Source: Bacteroidetes bacterium 37-13
Lineage (GTDB): Bacteria > Bacteroidota > Bacteroidia > Chitinophagales > LD1
Assembly (NCBI GenBank): GCA_001897535.1
Contig: MKTC01000013.1
Coordinates: 26,519 to 90,518 of the forward strand
Reading direction: 5' to 3'
DNA: 64,000 bases
Part shown: one piece after another, positions 52,759-62,007 of the stretch
How positions within the stretch are numbered: position 1 is the first letter of the stretch
Layout: every line of letters begins with the position of its first letter
The notes under the pieces: model-generated
The model's database searches: none
The model's input: only the letters and a program-made list of their open reading frames with translations
What the model was told of the DNA's origin: nothing
Made by a program: the position numbers and the translations under genes

Positions 52759-54687
52759 ATGATTAAAATAACATTGCCCGATGGCGCAGTGCGCGAATAC
52801 CAAGCAGGAGTTTCGGCATTGCAGGTGGCAGAAAGTATTTCGCAAGGATTAGCCAAAAAAGTATTGGCAGCAGAGGTTGATGGAAAAGTATGGGATTTAA
52901 CTCGCTCGATAAATAGTGATGCAAACTTAAAGCTATTAACGTGGGAAGAAGAAGGAGGAAAGAAAACATTTTGGCACTCAAGTGCGCACCTGATGGCAGA
53001 AGCGTTAGAGGCCACTTTCCCTAATGTAAAATTTGGTATTGGTCCGCCAATTGAAGAAGGTTTTTATTATGATATTGATTTGGGAGATCATAAACTTACT
53101 GAAGAAGATTTACGCAAGTTAGAAACCGCAATGAAAGAACTTGCAAGCAAAGACAATAAATATGTGCGCAGTGAAGTAAGCAAAGCCGAAGCGGTGAAAT
53201 ATTTTACCGAAAAAGGCGATGAATATAAACTTGAACTGCTGCAAGATTTAAACGATGGTGAAATCACTTTTTACCAACAAGGAAACTTCACAGATTTGTG
53301 TCGCGGGCCGCACATTCCTTCAACCAATTACATTAAGAGTATAAAACTTTTGAGTATTGCCGGAGCTTACTGGCGCGGAAATGAAAAGAACAAACAGCTT
53401 ACGCGCATTTACGGAATCACTTTTCCAAAAGCGCAATTGCTTGACGATTATCTAAACTTGTTGGAAGAACGCAAAAAGCGCGACCACCGCACTTTAGGCA
53501 AAGATTTAGAGATATTTACTTTTGATGATGAAGTTGGTCCAGGACTTCCGCTTTGGCTGCCAAAAGGTGGTGCTTTAATTGAAAAATTAGAAGCGCTTGC
53601 CAAGAAGAACGAATCGGAGCAAGGTTATTTACGTGTAAAAAGTCCGCACATTGCCAAAGAGAGCTTGTATTTGCGCAGTGGACACTTGCCTTACTATGCT
53701 GAAAGCATGTTTCCGCCAATGGAAATGGACGGAACAAAATATTATTTAAAGGCAATGAACTGCCCACATCACCACAAAATTTTTGGTGCTACGCCAAAAA
53801 GCTATCGCGATATGCCAATTCGCTTAGCAGAATACGGCACTTGCTATCGCTACGAGCAAAGCGGTGAATTATTTGGTTTAATGCGTGTGCGTTCACTGCA
53901 AATGAATGATGCACATATTTATTGCACCAAAGAACAGTTTGAAGAGGAGTTTATGAAAGTAAATGAACTCTATGTAAAATACTTCAAAATTTTTGGCATT
54001 GATAAATATCAAATGCGCTTTAGCACACACGAGCCGAGCAAGCTTGGCCAAAAGTATATCAATGACCCTGAACTTTGGAAAAGCACAGAAGAAATGGTGC
54101 GCAAAGTTTTGGTAAAAAGCGGTCTGCCGTTTATTGAAGTTGCCGATGAAGCAGCTTTTTATGGCCCCAAAATTGATATTCAAATTTGGAGTGCAATAGG
54201 AAGAGAGTTTACAATAGCAACCAACCAAGTAGATTTTGCGCAGGCGGAACGCTTTGATTTGTGGTTTACCAATGAACACAACGAGAAAGAGCGCCCGCTC
54301 ATTATTCACCGCGCACCGCTTTCTACACACGAGCGCTTTATTGGATTTTTATTAGAACATTACGCAGGAAAATTCCCGCTGTGGTTAGCGCCTGAGCAAA
54401 TTGCTATTTTGCCAATCAGCGATAAATATTTGGATTACGCAAAGCAATTACAGTTGCAACTTCAAGCAAAAGAATTTTCTGTTACCATAGATTCGCGTAG
54501 CGAAAAAATTGGTAAAAAAATACGCGATACCGAGTTGCGCAAAGTGCCATATATGTTGGTTGTGGGCGAAAAAGAAGCAGCAGAGCAAACCGTAGCAGTG
54601 CGCAGACAAGGAAAAGGCGACCAAGGTGTGATGACTGCTACTGATTTCGTTGCTAAAGCATTGCAAGAAGTAGCACTTTATGAATAA
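52759..54687 (+). CDS. thrS: Threonyl-tRNA synthetase
   Basis: A 642-residue class II synthetase. The TGS domain is at 1-60, followed by the editing domain with HSSAHLMAEAL and CRGPHIPS. The catalytic core has the motif 2 region with MNCPHHHKIF, and the tail holds an anticodon-binding domain (ALLPISDK-like, IRDTELRKVPYMLVVG). All hallmarks are intact. A -7-like TATATTCG lies about 20 bases before the start codon. A bidirectional hairpin follows. Confidence 0.97.
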   Translation: MIKITLPDGAVREYQAGVSALQVAESISQGLAKKVLAAEVDGKVWDLTRSINSDANLKLLTWEEEGGKKTFWHSSAHLMAEALEATFPNVKFGIGPPIEEGFYYDIDLGDHKLTEEDLRKLETAMKELASKDNKYVRSEVSKAEAVKYFTEKGDEYKLELLQDLNDGEITFYQQGNFTDLCRGPHIPSTNYIKSIKLLSIAGAYWRGNEKNKQLTRIYGITFPKAQLLDDYLNLLEERKKRDHRTLGKDLEIFTFDDEVGPGLPLWLPKGGALIEKLEALAKKNESEQGYLRVKSPHIAKESLYLRSGHLPYYAESMFPPMEMDGTKYYLKAMNCPHHHKIFGATPKSYRDMPIRLAEYGTCYRYEQSGELFGLMRVRSLQMNDAHIYCTKEQFEEEFMKVNELYVKYFKIFGIDKYQMRFSTHEPSKLGQKYINDPELWKSTEEMVRKVLVKSGLPFIEVADEAAFYGPKIDIQIWSAIGREFTIATNQVDFAQAERFDLWFTNEHNEKERPLIIHRAPLSTHERFIGFLLEHYAGKFPLWLAPEQIAILPISDKYLDYAKQLQLQLQAKEFSVTIDSRSEKIGKKIRDTELRKVPYMLVVGEKEAAEQTVAVRRQGKGDQGVMTATDFVAKALQEVALYE

Positions 54688-54710
54688 AGAGCAAAGGTAA
54701 GCAGCATTTA

Positions 54711-54748
54711 AAAAAGAAAGAGCCACAAAACTGTGGCTCTTTCTTTTT
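54711..54748. terminator. Bidirectional terminator between thrS and the tRNA gene
   Basis: A perfect 17-bp stem with an AAAC loop: the core AGAGCCACA / TGTGGCTCT is extended by A-rich and T-rich arms. The A-rich left arm and T-rich right arm make it effective in both directions, serving thrS and the minus-strand tRNA gene. Confidence 0.92.
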
Positions 54749-54782
54749 TAATAAAACAAGCAAATATCAACCTTGCTTCTTT

Positions 54783-54859
54783 TGGTGGTCCCACCTGGGA
54801 TCGAACCAGGGACCCCCTGATTATGAGTCAGGTGCTCTAACCGTCTGAGCTATAGGACC
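54783..54859 (-). tRNA. tRNA with CAU anticodon (Met, or Ile read by lysidine)
   Basis: On the minus strand the sequence folds into a complete cloverleaf: acceptor stem GGTCCTA / TGGGACC (one G-T pair), D arm with AGCTCAGACGGTTAGAGC, anticodon stem CCTGA / TCAGG with loop CTCATAA (anticodon CAU), T arm GGTTCGATCC, discriminator A and an encoded CCA. It has 77 bases with CCA. CAU alone does not separate elongator Met from the tRNA-Ile2 modified by TilS. Elongator Met is more likely. Confidence 0.92.
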
Positions 54860-55076
54860 AAAACGAGGCGCGAAACTAAAAAGTTCTTAGAATTCAAACT
54901 GAAATTTTTTGCGCTAAAAATTTTGTTGTAAAAACAGCATTTGTCGAATGTGGGTTCTGTTACTTATATGCTTTTTTAAAGACTATTTTTTTACTGAACA
55001 ACTTGGCAGAATAATTTAAAGACAAAGGAGTAAAGTACTATAAAAGTTAATTTTTAATTAGATTTTATTTTAGGTA

Positions 55077-55106
55077 TTGGTAGTACAGTTTTATTCGCTT
55101 TCTTTG
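55077..55106 (+). promoter_or_regulatory. Likely promoter of the T9SS cargo gene at 55153
   Basis: TTG at 55077-55079 and TTTCTTTG at 55099-55106 (one mismatch to TAnnTTTG), 19 bases apart. The start codon is 46 bases after the -7 box. Confidence 0.5.
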
Positions 55107-55152
55107 CACTCTTTCAAATTTTTTTAAAAAATAAAATCAAAAGGTTATTAAA

Positions 55153-57144
55153 ATGAAAAGTTCTCTACTTTCAGTTTTTTGTGCCTCTTTAATGGTTGGA
55201 AGCGGTTTTGCACAAAGTGCAAATCTTGAACTTCCTGCAGGCACAACAAGAAGCAGTGTGAATTTGAAGCAGTTTCAAATGCCAAAATCTATGCCAGCAG
55301 CATTAAAAGGAATTGGCGCGTCTGGAAGAGCTTCTCAAGACACATTTCTATTAGACTATGCATCAGTTGATGAATACAATGCAACAGAAAAAGGTTGGAA
55401 TTATGTTCCAAACTCTGCATCTCTAGTGAATGAGAGATATGATTCTTCCGATTTTGCTACTACAAGAACAGTAGGTGTATTATTCGATACTTTGGTTTAC
55501 CAAGATGTAAACACCGGCAACTACGATAAAACAGTGCCTTTTGCAAAAACCACATTGAAATTAGATTCTGTATTTATGCTTTATAGCTACGATAAAGTAA
55601 CTACATCGCCAAGTACAGATAGCCTTACTGTAAGAGTTTATTCTTGGCCACCAACATTCTCAAATAACAGTTTAGGTTACAATACTTACATTACCAGTAC
55701 ACCAATGTTTCAAAAAACCTATAAAGATAGTGCACTTACTAAACTTGTTACTGCACCAAATGCAATTGAGGTGTTAAGTGTGCCTGTAGGACTTACTTTA
55801 GCTAAAGGACAAAAGTTCTTTGTTACAGCCTCTTACGATGCTGATACAGCAAGCAAGTTTTATGTAATTTGCACTTATCCGGATTCATGTGCAGATCCTC
55901 AACAATATTTGAACGGTCGCTCATCTATTCCTGGCAACTCTTGGTATTATCTAAATTTTAGTACTACAGCAACCGGTTGGGATAATGGCTCACTTTCTGT
56001 TCCTGTAAGCGTAATGCCTGAACAGTGCAGATTTTGGTCTTATCAAAACTGGAAAATTGTACCTTTGGTGAGTGCAACTACAGATTTCGGTGTTGCAGCA
56101 AAAGCATCTAAAACTATTGCTTGCCCTGGCGATCAAATTACTTTAACTGCAAATGGCTTTGGTAGTTCAGATATTTCTTACCAATGGACATCTAACAGAG
56201 GAACACTTTCTACTCCTGGTGATGTAGAAACTCTTTTAGTAACAGATTCTAATACTATTGTTAAAGTTGTGGCAACCGATAATAATACCGGAAATAAAGA
56301 TTCTGCTACTTTAACTATTATTTTCAGAGGTGTAAACGTTACAGTAAATGGCGGGCAACCTTTACAAGTTAATTGTGGCAGCAAAGGAACTTTAACTGCT
56401 GTATTAACAGGATTTACTTCAGGTTCTAAAACTTACACTTGGAGAAAACCTTTTGGAGCAGATACTACAACTAGTTCAGCTAGTTTAGGCAATCTTGATG
56501 CAGGAAACTATAATGTTACAGTTACAAACAGCGCAGGTTGCACAGCTACAACTTCTGCTTCTATTGTTTATCCTGATGTAAACAATAATGTATCATTCAC
56601 AGTTACTCCAGATGTTTCTAATGCTTCTGGTATTCAAGTTTGTATAAACAGACCAACTACACTTACTAATACTTCTTCTCAAAAAACTGGTTGGAGTGCT
56701 ACTTGGTATGTTGGAAACAACGCAGTAGATTATGGTGATGTTGTAAACTACGCATTCACTTCAGGTGGTCAAGTTGCAGTACGTCTTCAAGTTGATAGCG
56801 CAGGTTGCGTATTTAACTCAGCTACTACAACTGTAAACGTATTGTTGGCTTCTAACTCAGCTTGTGCTACTGCAATTAGTGATGTGAAATTTGAAAGCAA
56901 TGTTAGTTTATTGCCAAACCCTGCTTCAAACAATGTAACATTAACAGTTAATGGTGTTGAAAAATCTGTAAACGTGAAAGTTTACAATGTAATTGGTGCA
57001 GAAGTTGCTCATTACAATTTTAGCGAAGGAAACAGTACTTTAACTAAAAACATCAACATTGCACATCTTGCAAATGGAACTTACATGGTTAAGGTTGAAA
57101 GCAACGGTAAAACAGCAGTTAAGCGTTTAATCGTTAATCAATAA
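55153..57144 (+). CDS. T9SS type A cargo protein with PKD/Ig-like repeats
   Basis: A 663-residue secreted protein. The signal peptide is MKSSLLSVFCASLMVGSGFAQ. The N-terminal half (about 60-310) is a beta-rich unknown domain. Two or three PKD/SprB-type units follow (ACPGDQITLTANGFGSSDIS; LGNLDAGNYNVTVTNSAGC). The C-terminal 85 residues are a type A sorting domain: LLPNPASNNVTLTVNG, VYNVIGAEVAHY, LANGTYMVKVES, KRLIVNQ. It should be a substrate of the T9SS. It has its own promoter and terminator. Confidence 0.87.
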   Translation: MKSSLLSVFCASLMVGSGFAQSANLELPAGTTRSSVNLKQFQMPKSMPAALKGIGASGRASQDTFLLDYASVDEYNATEKGWNYVPNSASLVNERYDSSDFATTRTVGVLFDTLVYQDVNTGNYDKTVPFAKTTLKLDSVFMLYSYDKVTTSPSTDSLTVRVYSWPPTFSNNSLGYNTYITSTPMFQKTYKDSALTKLVTAPNAIEVLSVPVGLTLAKGQKFFVTASYDADTASKFYVICTYPDSCADPQQYLNGRSSIPGNSWYYLNFSTTATGWDNGSLSVPVSVMPEQCRFWSYQNWKIVPLVSATTDFGVAAKASKTIACPGDQITLTANGFGSSDISYQWTSNRGTLSTPGDVETLLVTDSNTIVKVVATDNNTGNKDSATLTIIFRGVNVTVNGGQPLQVNCGSKGTLTAVLTGFTSGSKTYTWRKPFGADTTTSSASLGNLDAGNYNVTVTNSAGCTATTSASIVYPDVNNNVSFTVTPDVSNASGIQVCINRPTTLTNTSSQKTGWSATWYVGNNAVDYGDVVNYAFTSGGQVAVRLQVDSAGCVFNSATTTVNVLLASNSACATAISDVKFESNVSLLPNPASNNVTLTVNGVEKSVNVKVYNVIGAEVAHYNFSEGNSTLTKNINIAHLANGTYMVKVESNGKTAVKRLIVNQ

Positions 57145-57163
57145 ACTAACTTTATATTATTGC

Positions 57164-57192
57164 AAAGAGCCTCTCAATTTGAGAGGCTCTTT
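57164..57192 (+). terminator. Intrinsic terminator of the T9SS cargo gene
   Basis: A 12-bp perfect stem AAAGAGCCTCTC / GAGAGGCTCTTT, with AATTT in the loop region, followed by TTGTTTTG. Confidence 0.9.
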
Positions 57193-57315
57193 TGTTTTGT
57201 ATGCTATTGAAAACACGCAGAGCGTAATTCACAAATATTTTGTGTGCAAGTGGAGAACTGTTTTTTATTACTGCCGGAACGAACTTAAATTTGCAAAGGC
57301 ATATATTTTAATAAA

Positions 57316-57996
57316 ATGAAAATTACATACTACGGACATGCAACTTTTGGTGTAGAGGTAAATGGCAAGCATTTGTTATTTGACCCGTTTATTACATACA
57401 ATGAATTGGCTACGCAAGTAGATGTAAATACTATTCCTGCCGATTATATTTTTCTTTCGCATGGCCACCAAGATCATATTGCCGATGCGGTTGCTATTGC
57501 AAAGCGAACCGGAGCAACTGTAGTTTCAAGCTTTGAAATTGTGGATTGGGTAGGCAAACAAGGTATTGCCAATGTTCACCCAATGAATACCGGAGGCAAA
57601 AAGACTTTTGATTTTGGTTGGATAAAGTGCACTGTAGCACAGCACAGCAGCAGTTTTCCTGATGGTTCTTATGCCGGAAACCCAATGGGATTTATAGTTT
57701 CTACGTCTGATAAAACATTTTACTATGCCGGTGATACAGCCTTAACTTTAGATATGCAGTTAGTGCCAAAATGGGCAAAGTTAGATGTGGCTTTATTGCC
57801 TATTGGCGATAATTTTACTATGGATTATAAAGATGCGGCAATGGCAGCAGATTTTGTTGAATGTAACAAGATAGTAGGATTGCATTACGATACTTTTGGT
57901 TATATAAAAATTGACCATAAAACCGCAGTTGAATACTTTAAGGAAAAAGGTAAAGAACTTATTTTATTGCCTATTGGCGAATCAATATCTATCTAA
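57316..57996 (+). CDS. UPF0173 metallo-beta-lactamase-fold hydrolase
   Basis: A 226-residue metal-dependent hydrolase. The metal motif is SHGHQDH (His49, His51, Asp53, His54). Further ligands are in AQHSSSFPDG, YYAGDTAL and GLHYDTFGY, near the C terminus. It starts with the family signature MKITYYGHATF. The substrate is unknown. It lies 6 bases before parA, so the two form one unit. Confidence 0.9.
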   Translation: MKITYYGHATFGVEVNGKHLLFDPFITYNELATQVDVNTIPADYIFLSHGHQDHIADAVAIAKRTGATVVSSFEIVDWVGKQGIANVHPMNTGGKKTFDFGWIKCTVAQHSSSFPDGSYAGNPMGFIVSTSDKTFYYAGDTALTLDMQLVPKWAKLDVALLPIGDNFTMDYKDAAMAADFVECNKIVGLHYDTFGYIKIDHKTAVEYFKEKGKELILLPIGESISI

Positions 57997-58002
57997 ATAC
58001 TT

Positions 58003-58800
58003 ATGTCAAAAATAATAACCTTAGCAAATCAAAAAGGTGGAGTAGGAAAAACCACAAGCGCAATAAATATTGCTGCAAGTTTAGCAGTATTAGAGTATAA
58101 AGTATTGTTGGTAGATGCCGATCCGCAAGCAAATGCTACATCTGGCGTAGGTTTCGATCCATCAACAGTTAAATACAGCCTCTACGATTGCCTAATAAAT
58201 GAAGTTGCTGCAAAAGATGCCATTTTAAAAACTGAAACACCAAATTTGAGCCTATTGCCTTCGCATGTGGATTTGGTTGGGGCAGAAATTGAACTTATCA
58301 ATCGTCCAAACCGTGAAATGATTTTTAAGGAGCTTTTAAATGATGTAAAAGAGAATTTCGATTTCATTATTATTGATTGCTCGCCTTCACTTGGTTTAAT
58401 TACGGTGAATGCGCTTACGGCTGCTAACTCAGTTTTAATCCCTGTTCAATGCGAATATTTCGCTTTGGAAGGCTTAGGCAAATTGTTGAATACAATAAAA
58501 ATTGTTCAGTCGCGCTTAAATCCAGATTTAGAAATTGAAGGCATTATGCTTACTATGTTCGATCCGCGTTTGCGCTTAAGCAACCAAGTAGTAGATGAAA
58601 TTCGTAGGCACTTTGAAGAGATAGTTTTTAAAACGGCAATTCATAGAAACACGCGCTTGGGCGAAGCTCCAAGTTTTGGTAAGCCTGCCATTTTATACGA
58701 TGCAGAAAGCAAAGGAAGCATCAACTACATGAGTTTAACGCGCGAACTTTTAGCAAGAAACGGCATGGGAACTTTTGAAGAAGAAGGTACGGCAAACTAA
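58003..58800 (+). CDS. parA: ParA/Soj chromosome-partitioning ATPase
   Basis: A 265-residue deviant Walker ATPase. The Walker A motif is KGGVGKTT near the N terminus, followed by DADPQANAT and the DCSPSLGLIT segment. It positions the origin region with ParB. parB usually follows parA, but here the next gene is the P-type ATPase on the opposite strand. A chromosomal rather than plasmid type is likely, from context and similarity to Soj. Confidence 0.92.
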   Translation: MSKIITLANQKGGVGKTTSAINIAASLAVLEYKVLLVDADPQANATSGVGFDPSTVKYSLYDCLINEVAAKDAILKTETPNLSLLPSHVDLVGAEIELINRPNREMIFKELLNDVKENFDFIIIDCSPSLGLITVNALTAANSVLIPVQCEYFALEGLGKLLNTIKIVQSRLNPDLEIEGIMLTMFDPRLRLSNQVVDEIRRHFEEIVFKTAIHRNTRLGEAPSFGKPAILYDAESKGSINYMSLTRELLARNGMGTFEEEGTAN

Positions 58801-58812
58801 GAATTCTAATAT

Positions 58813-61236
58813 TTAAAATCCCCGCTTTTTGCCATAAAAAACAGCACCAAGTGTGGTGAAAAGTATAATGGTAACGGAGCTTAAAGGCATAATAATTGCC
58901 GCCACAATCGGGCTCATAGTGCCCGGAATTGCCAATGCCACACCCGCTAAATTATAAAGAATAGAAATAGCAAAACTCATTTTTATTACGCGTACTCCAT
59001 CTTTAGAAAATTGCATTAACGCATTTAGTTTTTCAAATTGTTCTGCTTCTACAATGCCATCGCAGGCGGGCGAAAAGTTGTTGATGTCATCTGCAATCAC
59101 AAGCCCAACATCAGCTTGTTTTAAAGCTCCGGCATCGTTTAAGCCATCGCCAATCATCATCACACTTTTACCTTGTTGTTGTAAATTTTTTATGTAATTC
59201 AGCTTGTCTTGCGGTTGGTGGTGAAATGCTAAATTTTCTTCGTTCACATGCTGTTTTAAGAAGTTCTTTTCTGCATCGTTGTCGCCACTAAGCACAAAAA
59301 CATAAAAGCGCTCGCGAAGTAGTTGCATTAGTGTGCCGAAACCTTTCCGGTATTCATTTTTAATAAGGAAAAAACCTCGTACATTTCCATTAATGCCAAC
59401 ATACACTTTTGAAGCATGGCGAAAGTCTGAAACCTCGCTGTTATCAGTATTTTTATCGCCAACTAAAAACCGTTTTGAGCCTATTTTAATTGAATTTTTA
59501 TTTACAAAACCTTCAATTCCTTTTCCTTCAATTTCCTTAAAATCATTTGTGTTGAATTTTGAAATTTCTTTTAAATGTTCATACACTTTTTTGCTTAGCG
59601 GATGCGAAGAATGAAATACCAAAGACTTGATTAAACTCAGTTCATCTTCACTTAAAGATTCACCTTCGGCAACAAATTCTATTCGTGCATTTTTAGTATT
59701 GGTGAGCGTTCCGGTTTTATCGAAAACAATACTTCTTATTTGTGCTAATTTTTCAATTGTAAAAGTGTTTTTTAAATGAATGCCGCTTCGGTTTAAAAGG
59801 CGCAAAACATTGCCTAAAGTAAATGGAGAAGAAAGTGCCAGCGCACAAGGACAAGTAATGATTAAAACAGAAGTGAAAGCATTGATTGCACGAGATACAT
59901 CTTTATTCCACCAAAAAATTGCAGCGGCAATTGCAATAAATAAAACAATAGGCGTAAACCAACGGCTCATTTTTGATGCCAATGAACTAATGTTTTGTTG
60001 CTCTTGTTTTTGGAAAATACTATTGTTCCAAAGTTGCGTAAGATAACTGTGCGAAACATCTTTTGTAACTTCAATTTCTATGGCACTGCCGAGATGTTTA
60101 CCGCCTGCAAAAATTAAATCGCCAGACTGTTTTGCAATTGGAGTTGCTTCTCCTGTAACAAAGCTGTAATCAATATTGCCATTGCCTTTAACCAAAATTC
60201 CATCAACCGGAATTAGCTCTTGGTTGCGAATAAGTAAGCGGTTTCCAACTACTATTTTGGTGAGAGGAACAGAGCGTTCTTCTCCTGTATTTAAAACCGT
60301 AACGGCAATAGGAAAATACGATTGGTAATCGCGCTCAAACGAGAGTGTATCATAAGTTTTGTTTTGAAACAAACGACCAATAAGCATGAGCAAAACCAAG
60401 CTTGCCAGCGTATCAAAATAACCTGCTCCGGTATGCGAAAAAATTTCGTAACAGCTGCGAATAAACATGGCAACAATTCCAAGTGCAATTGGCACATCCA
60501 TGTTTAGTGTTTTCTCTTTTGCAGCATTCCAAGCCGAAGTAAAAAACTCTTCGGCACTATAAAACAGCACAGGCAATGCAAGTGCAAAATTCAAGTAGCC
60601 AAAAAATTTTCTGAACGAAGATTCCTGAATAATATCTATACCGAGATATTCAGGAAACGAAAGCAGCATAATGTTTCCGAAGGCAAAAAAAGCAACGCCA
60701 ATTTTGGTATAATATCTTTGTAAATGCTGATTTTTTTCTTTTCGTTGAAGGTCGTTTAAGTTTATTTTGGGCTCATAACCAATTTGCGCAAGTGCTTCCA
60801 CAACTTGCCTTAGCGATAAAATATTATTTTGAAAAGTGAGGTTTACCTCTCGCTTTAAAAAATTTACGTTTGAGCGTAAAATGCCTTGCTTTAAACGGTA
60901 TAAATTTTCAAGCAAAAAAATGCACGAACTGCAATGTATTTGAGGAATATAAAAAGTAACAGACGATAAGTTTCCATCGTTAAAATTAAGAAGTTTACGC
61001 CTAATCTGTTCATCATCAAGATAAGCAAATTTACTGTTGTTTATTTCTTTGTTTAGTGAAACGCCTGGCGTTTGGTTCAGGTTGTAATAATTGCATAAAT
61101 TATTTTCGCTCAAAAGCGAGTAAACTGTTTTGCAACCTTCACAGCAAAAAGTTTTTTCATCAAAGCGAATTTCTGTTTCACAATTCTCTCCGCAATGGTA
61201 GCAAACCTCAACATTTTCCGGCTTCACCGCTTTCAT
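58813..61236 (-). CDS. Copper-type heavy metal P1B-ATPase (CcoI/FixI-like)
   Basis: An 807-residue transporter that moves Cu+ out of the cytosol, by analogy for cytochrome oxidase assembly. Positions below count from the ATG at 61236. A Cys-rich N-terminal region (VCYHCGENC, FCCEGCK) is typical of CcoI/FixI. An HMA-like domain follows with IHCSSC. Eight hydrophobic segments enclose TGEATP, the CPC motif ITCPCALAL (Cys462, Cys464) and the phosphorylation site DKTGTLTN (Asp506), then GDGLNDAGALK. The open frame extends to 61287, but the Cys-rich region begins just after the ATG at 61236, and a -7-like CACTTTTG lies in the extension at 61244-61251. No ccoNOP or ccoGHS genes are nearby. Confidence 0.9.
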   Translation of the reverse strand: MKAVKPENVEVCYHCGENCETEIRFDEKTFCCEGCKTVYSLLSENNLCNYYNLNQTPGVSLNKEINNSKFAYLDDEQIRRKLLNFNDGNLSSVTFYIPQIHCSSCIFLLENLYRLKQGILRSNVNFLKREVNLTFQNNILSLRQVVEALAQIGYEPKINLNDLQRKEKNQHLQRYYTKIGVAFFAFGNIMLLSFPEYLGIDIIQESSFRKFFGYLNFALALPVLFYSAEEFFTSAWNAAKEKTLNMDVPIALGIVAMFIRSCYEIFSHTGAGYFDTLASLVLLMLIGRLFQNKTYDTLSFERDYQSYFPIAVTVLNTGEERSVPLTKIVVGNRLLIRNQELIPVDGILVKGNGNIDYSFVTGEATPIAKQSGDLIFAGGKHLGSAIEIEVTKDVSHSYLTQLWNNSIFQKQEQQNISSLASKMSRWFTPIVLFIAIAAAIFWWNKDVSRAINAFTSVLIITCPCALALSSPFTLGNVLRLLNRSGIHLKNTFTIEKLAQIRSIVFDKTGTLTNTKNARIEFVAEGESLSEDELSLIKSLVFHSSHPLSKKVYEHLKEISKFNTNDFKEIEGKGIEGFVNKNSIKIGSKRFLVGDKNTDNSEVSDFRHASKVYVGINGNVRGFFLIKNEYRKGFGTLMQLLRERFYVFVLSGDNDAEKNFLKQHVNEENLAFHHQPQDKLNYIKNLQQQGKSVMMIGDGLNDAGALKQADVGLVIADDINNFSPACDGIVEAEQFEKLNALMQFSKDGVRVIKMSFAISILYNLAGVALAIPGTMSPIVAAIIMPLSSVTIILFTTLGAVFYGKKRGF

Positions 61237-61416
61237 AGCAGCACAAAAGTGATATATATTCTTAGGATAAAGAATGATGAATGTCATACTTGGTTTCTAA
61301 TAAAACCTAAATAGGAATTTCGAGCTTTCAACATCAATAAAATATAGAAAAATAATAATTGAAAAACAGCTTCATTGTTAAGCAAATTTGGCAGTGCTTT
61401 TTCCATTGTTTCTTGG

Positions 61417-61424
61417 TAACTTTG
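61417..61424 (+). promoter_or_regulatory. -7 promoter element before the cysteine hydrolase gene
   Basis: TAACTTTG, a perfect TAnnTTTG match, 21 bases before the start codon. The nearest TTTG (61387-61390) is 26 bases upstream, slightly too far for a standard -33 box. Confidence 0.55.
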
Positions 61425-61445
61425 AAACAATAAAATTTTTGAGTT

Positions 61446-62000
61446 ATGAATAGTGAAATTGGATTTTTAAATAGAGAAAGCGCAGGCCTATTGGTAATTG
61501 ATGTTCAAGAACGTTTGATGCCTGTGATTAGCAATAAAGAAGAAGTATTTTCTAACGTGAATAAGTTGCTAAAAGGTGCAGAAATTTTGGGGCTGGAGGC
61601 AATAGTTACAGAACAATATCCAAAGGGTTTAGGAAGCACTTGTGCTGAAGTGGAAATTCCTTCGCATGCAGGTGTAATAGAAAAAATTTGCTTTAGTTGC
61701 TTGCAAAGCGAAGAGGTGAACGCACAATTAAAACTCTCTAACCGGAAATCACTTATTGTTTGTGGTGTTGAAGCACATATTTGTGTTTTAAAAACCGTGT
61801 TAGATGCTTTGGCAGAAGGCTATGAAGTGCATGTGGTTGCCGATGCTGTTGGCTCGCGAGCGAACACAAACAAAAGTTTGGCATTAGAAAGAATGAGACA
61901 AAGCGGAGCATTTATTTGCAGCACCGAAATGGCATTGTTTATGCTCTTAAACGAAGCTGGAACAGAAGAATTTAAAGCTATTAGTAAGCTAATAAAGTAA
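61446..62000 (+). CDS. Isochorismatase-like cysteine hydrolase
   Basis: A 184-residue protein of the isochorismatase/nicotinamidase superfamily. The catalytic triad is Asp19 (LLVIDVQERL), Lys80 (VIEKICFSC) and Cys113 (GVEAHICVLKT), all intact; the Cys shows it is an amidase-type member rather than an isochorismatase. The substrate is unknown. It starts 7 bases before the acyl-CoA ligase gene, so the pair is co-transcribed. Confidence 0.88.
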   Translation: MNSEIGFLNRESAGLLVIDVQERLMPVISNKEEVFSNVNKLLKGAEILGLEAIVTEQYPKGLGSTCAEVEIPSHAGVIEKICFSCLQSEEVNAQLKLSNRKSLIVCGVEAHICVLKTVLDALAEGYEVHVVADAVGSRANTNKSLALERMRQSGAFICSTEMALFMLLNEAGTEEFKAISKLIK

Positions 62001-62007
62001 AGTTAGA

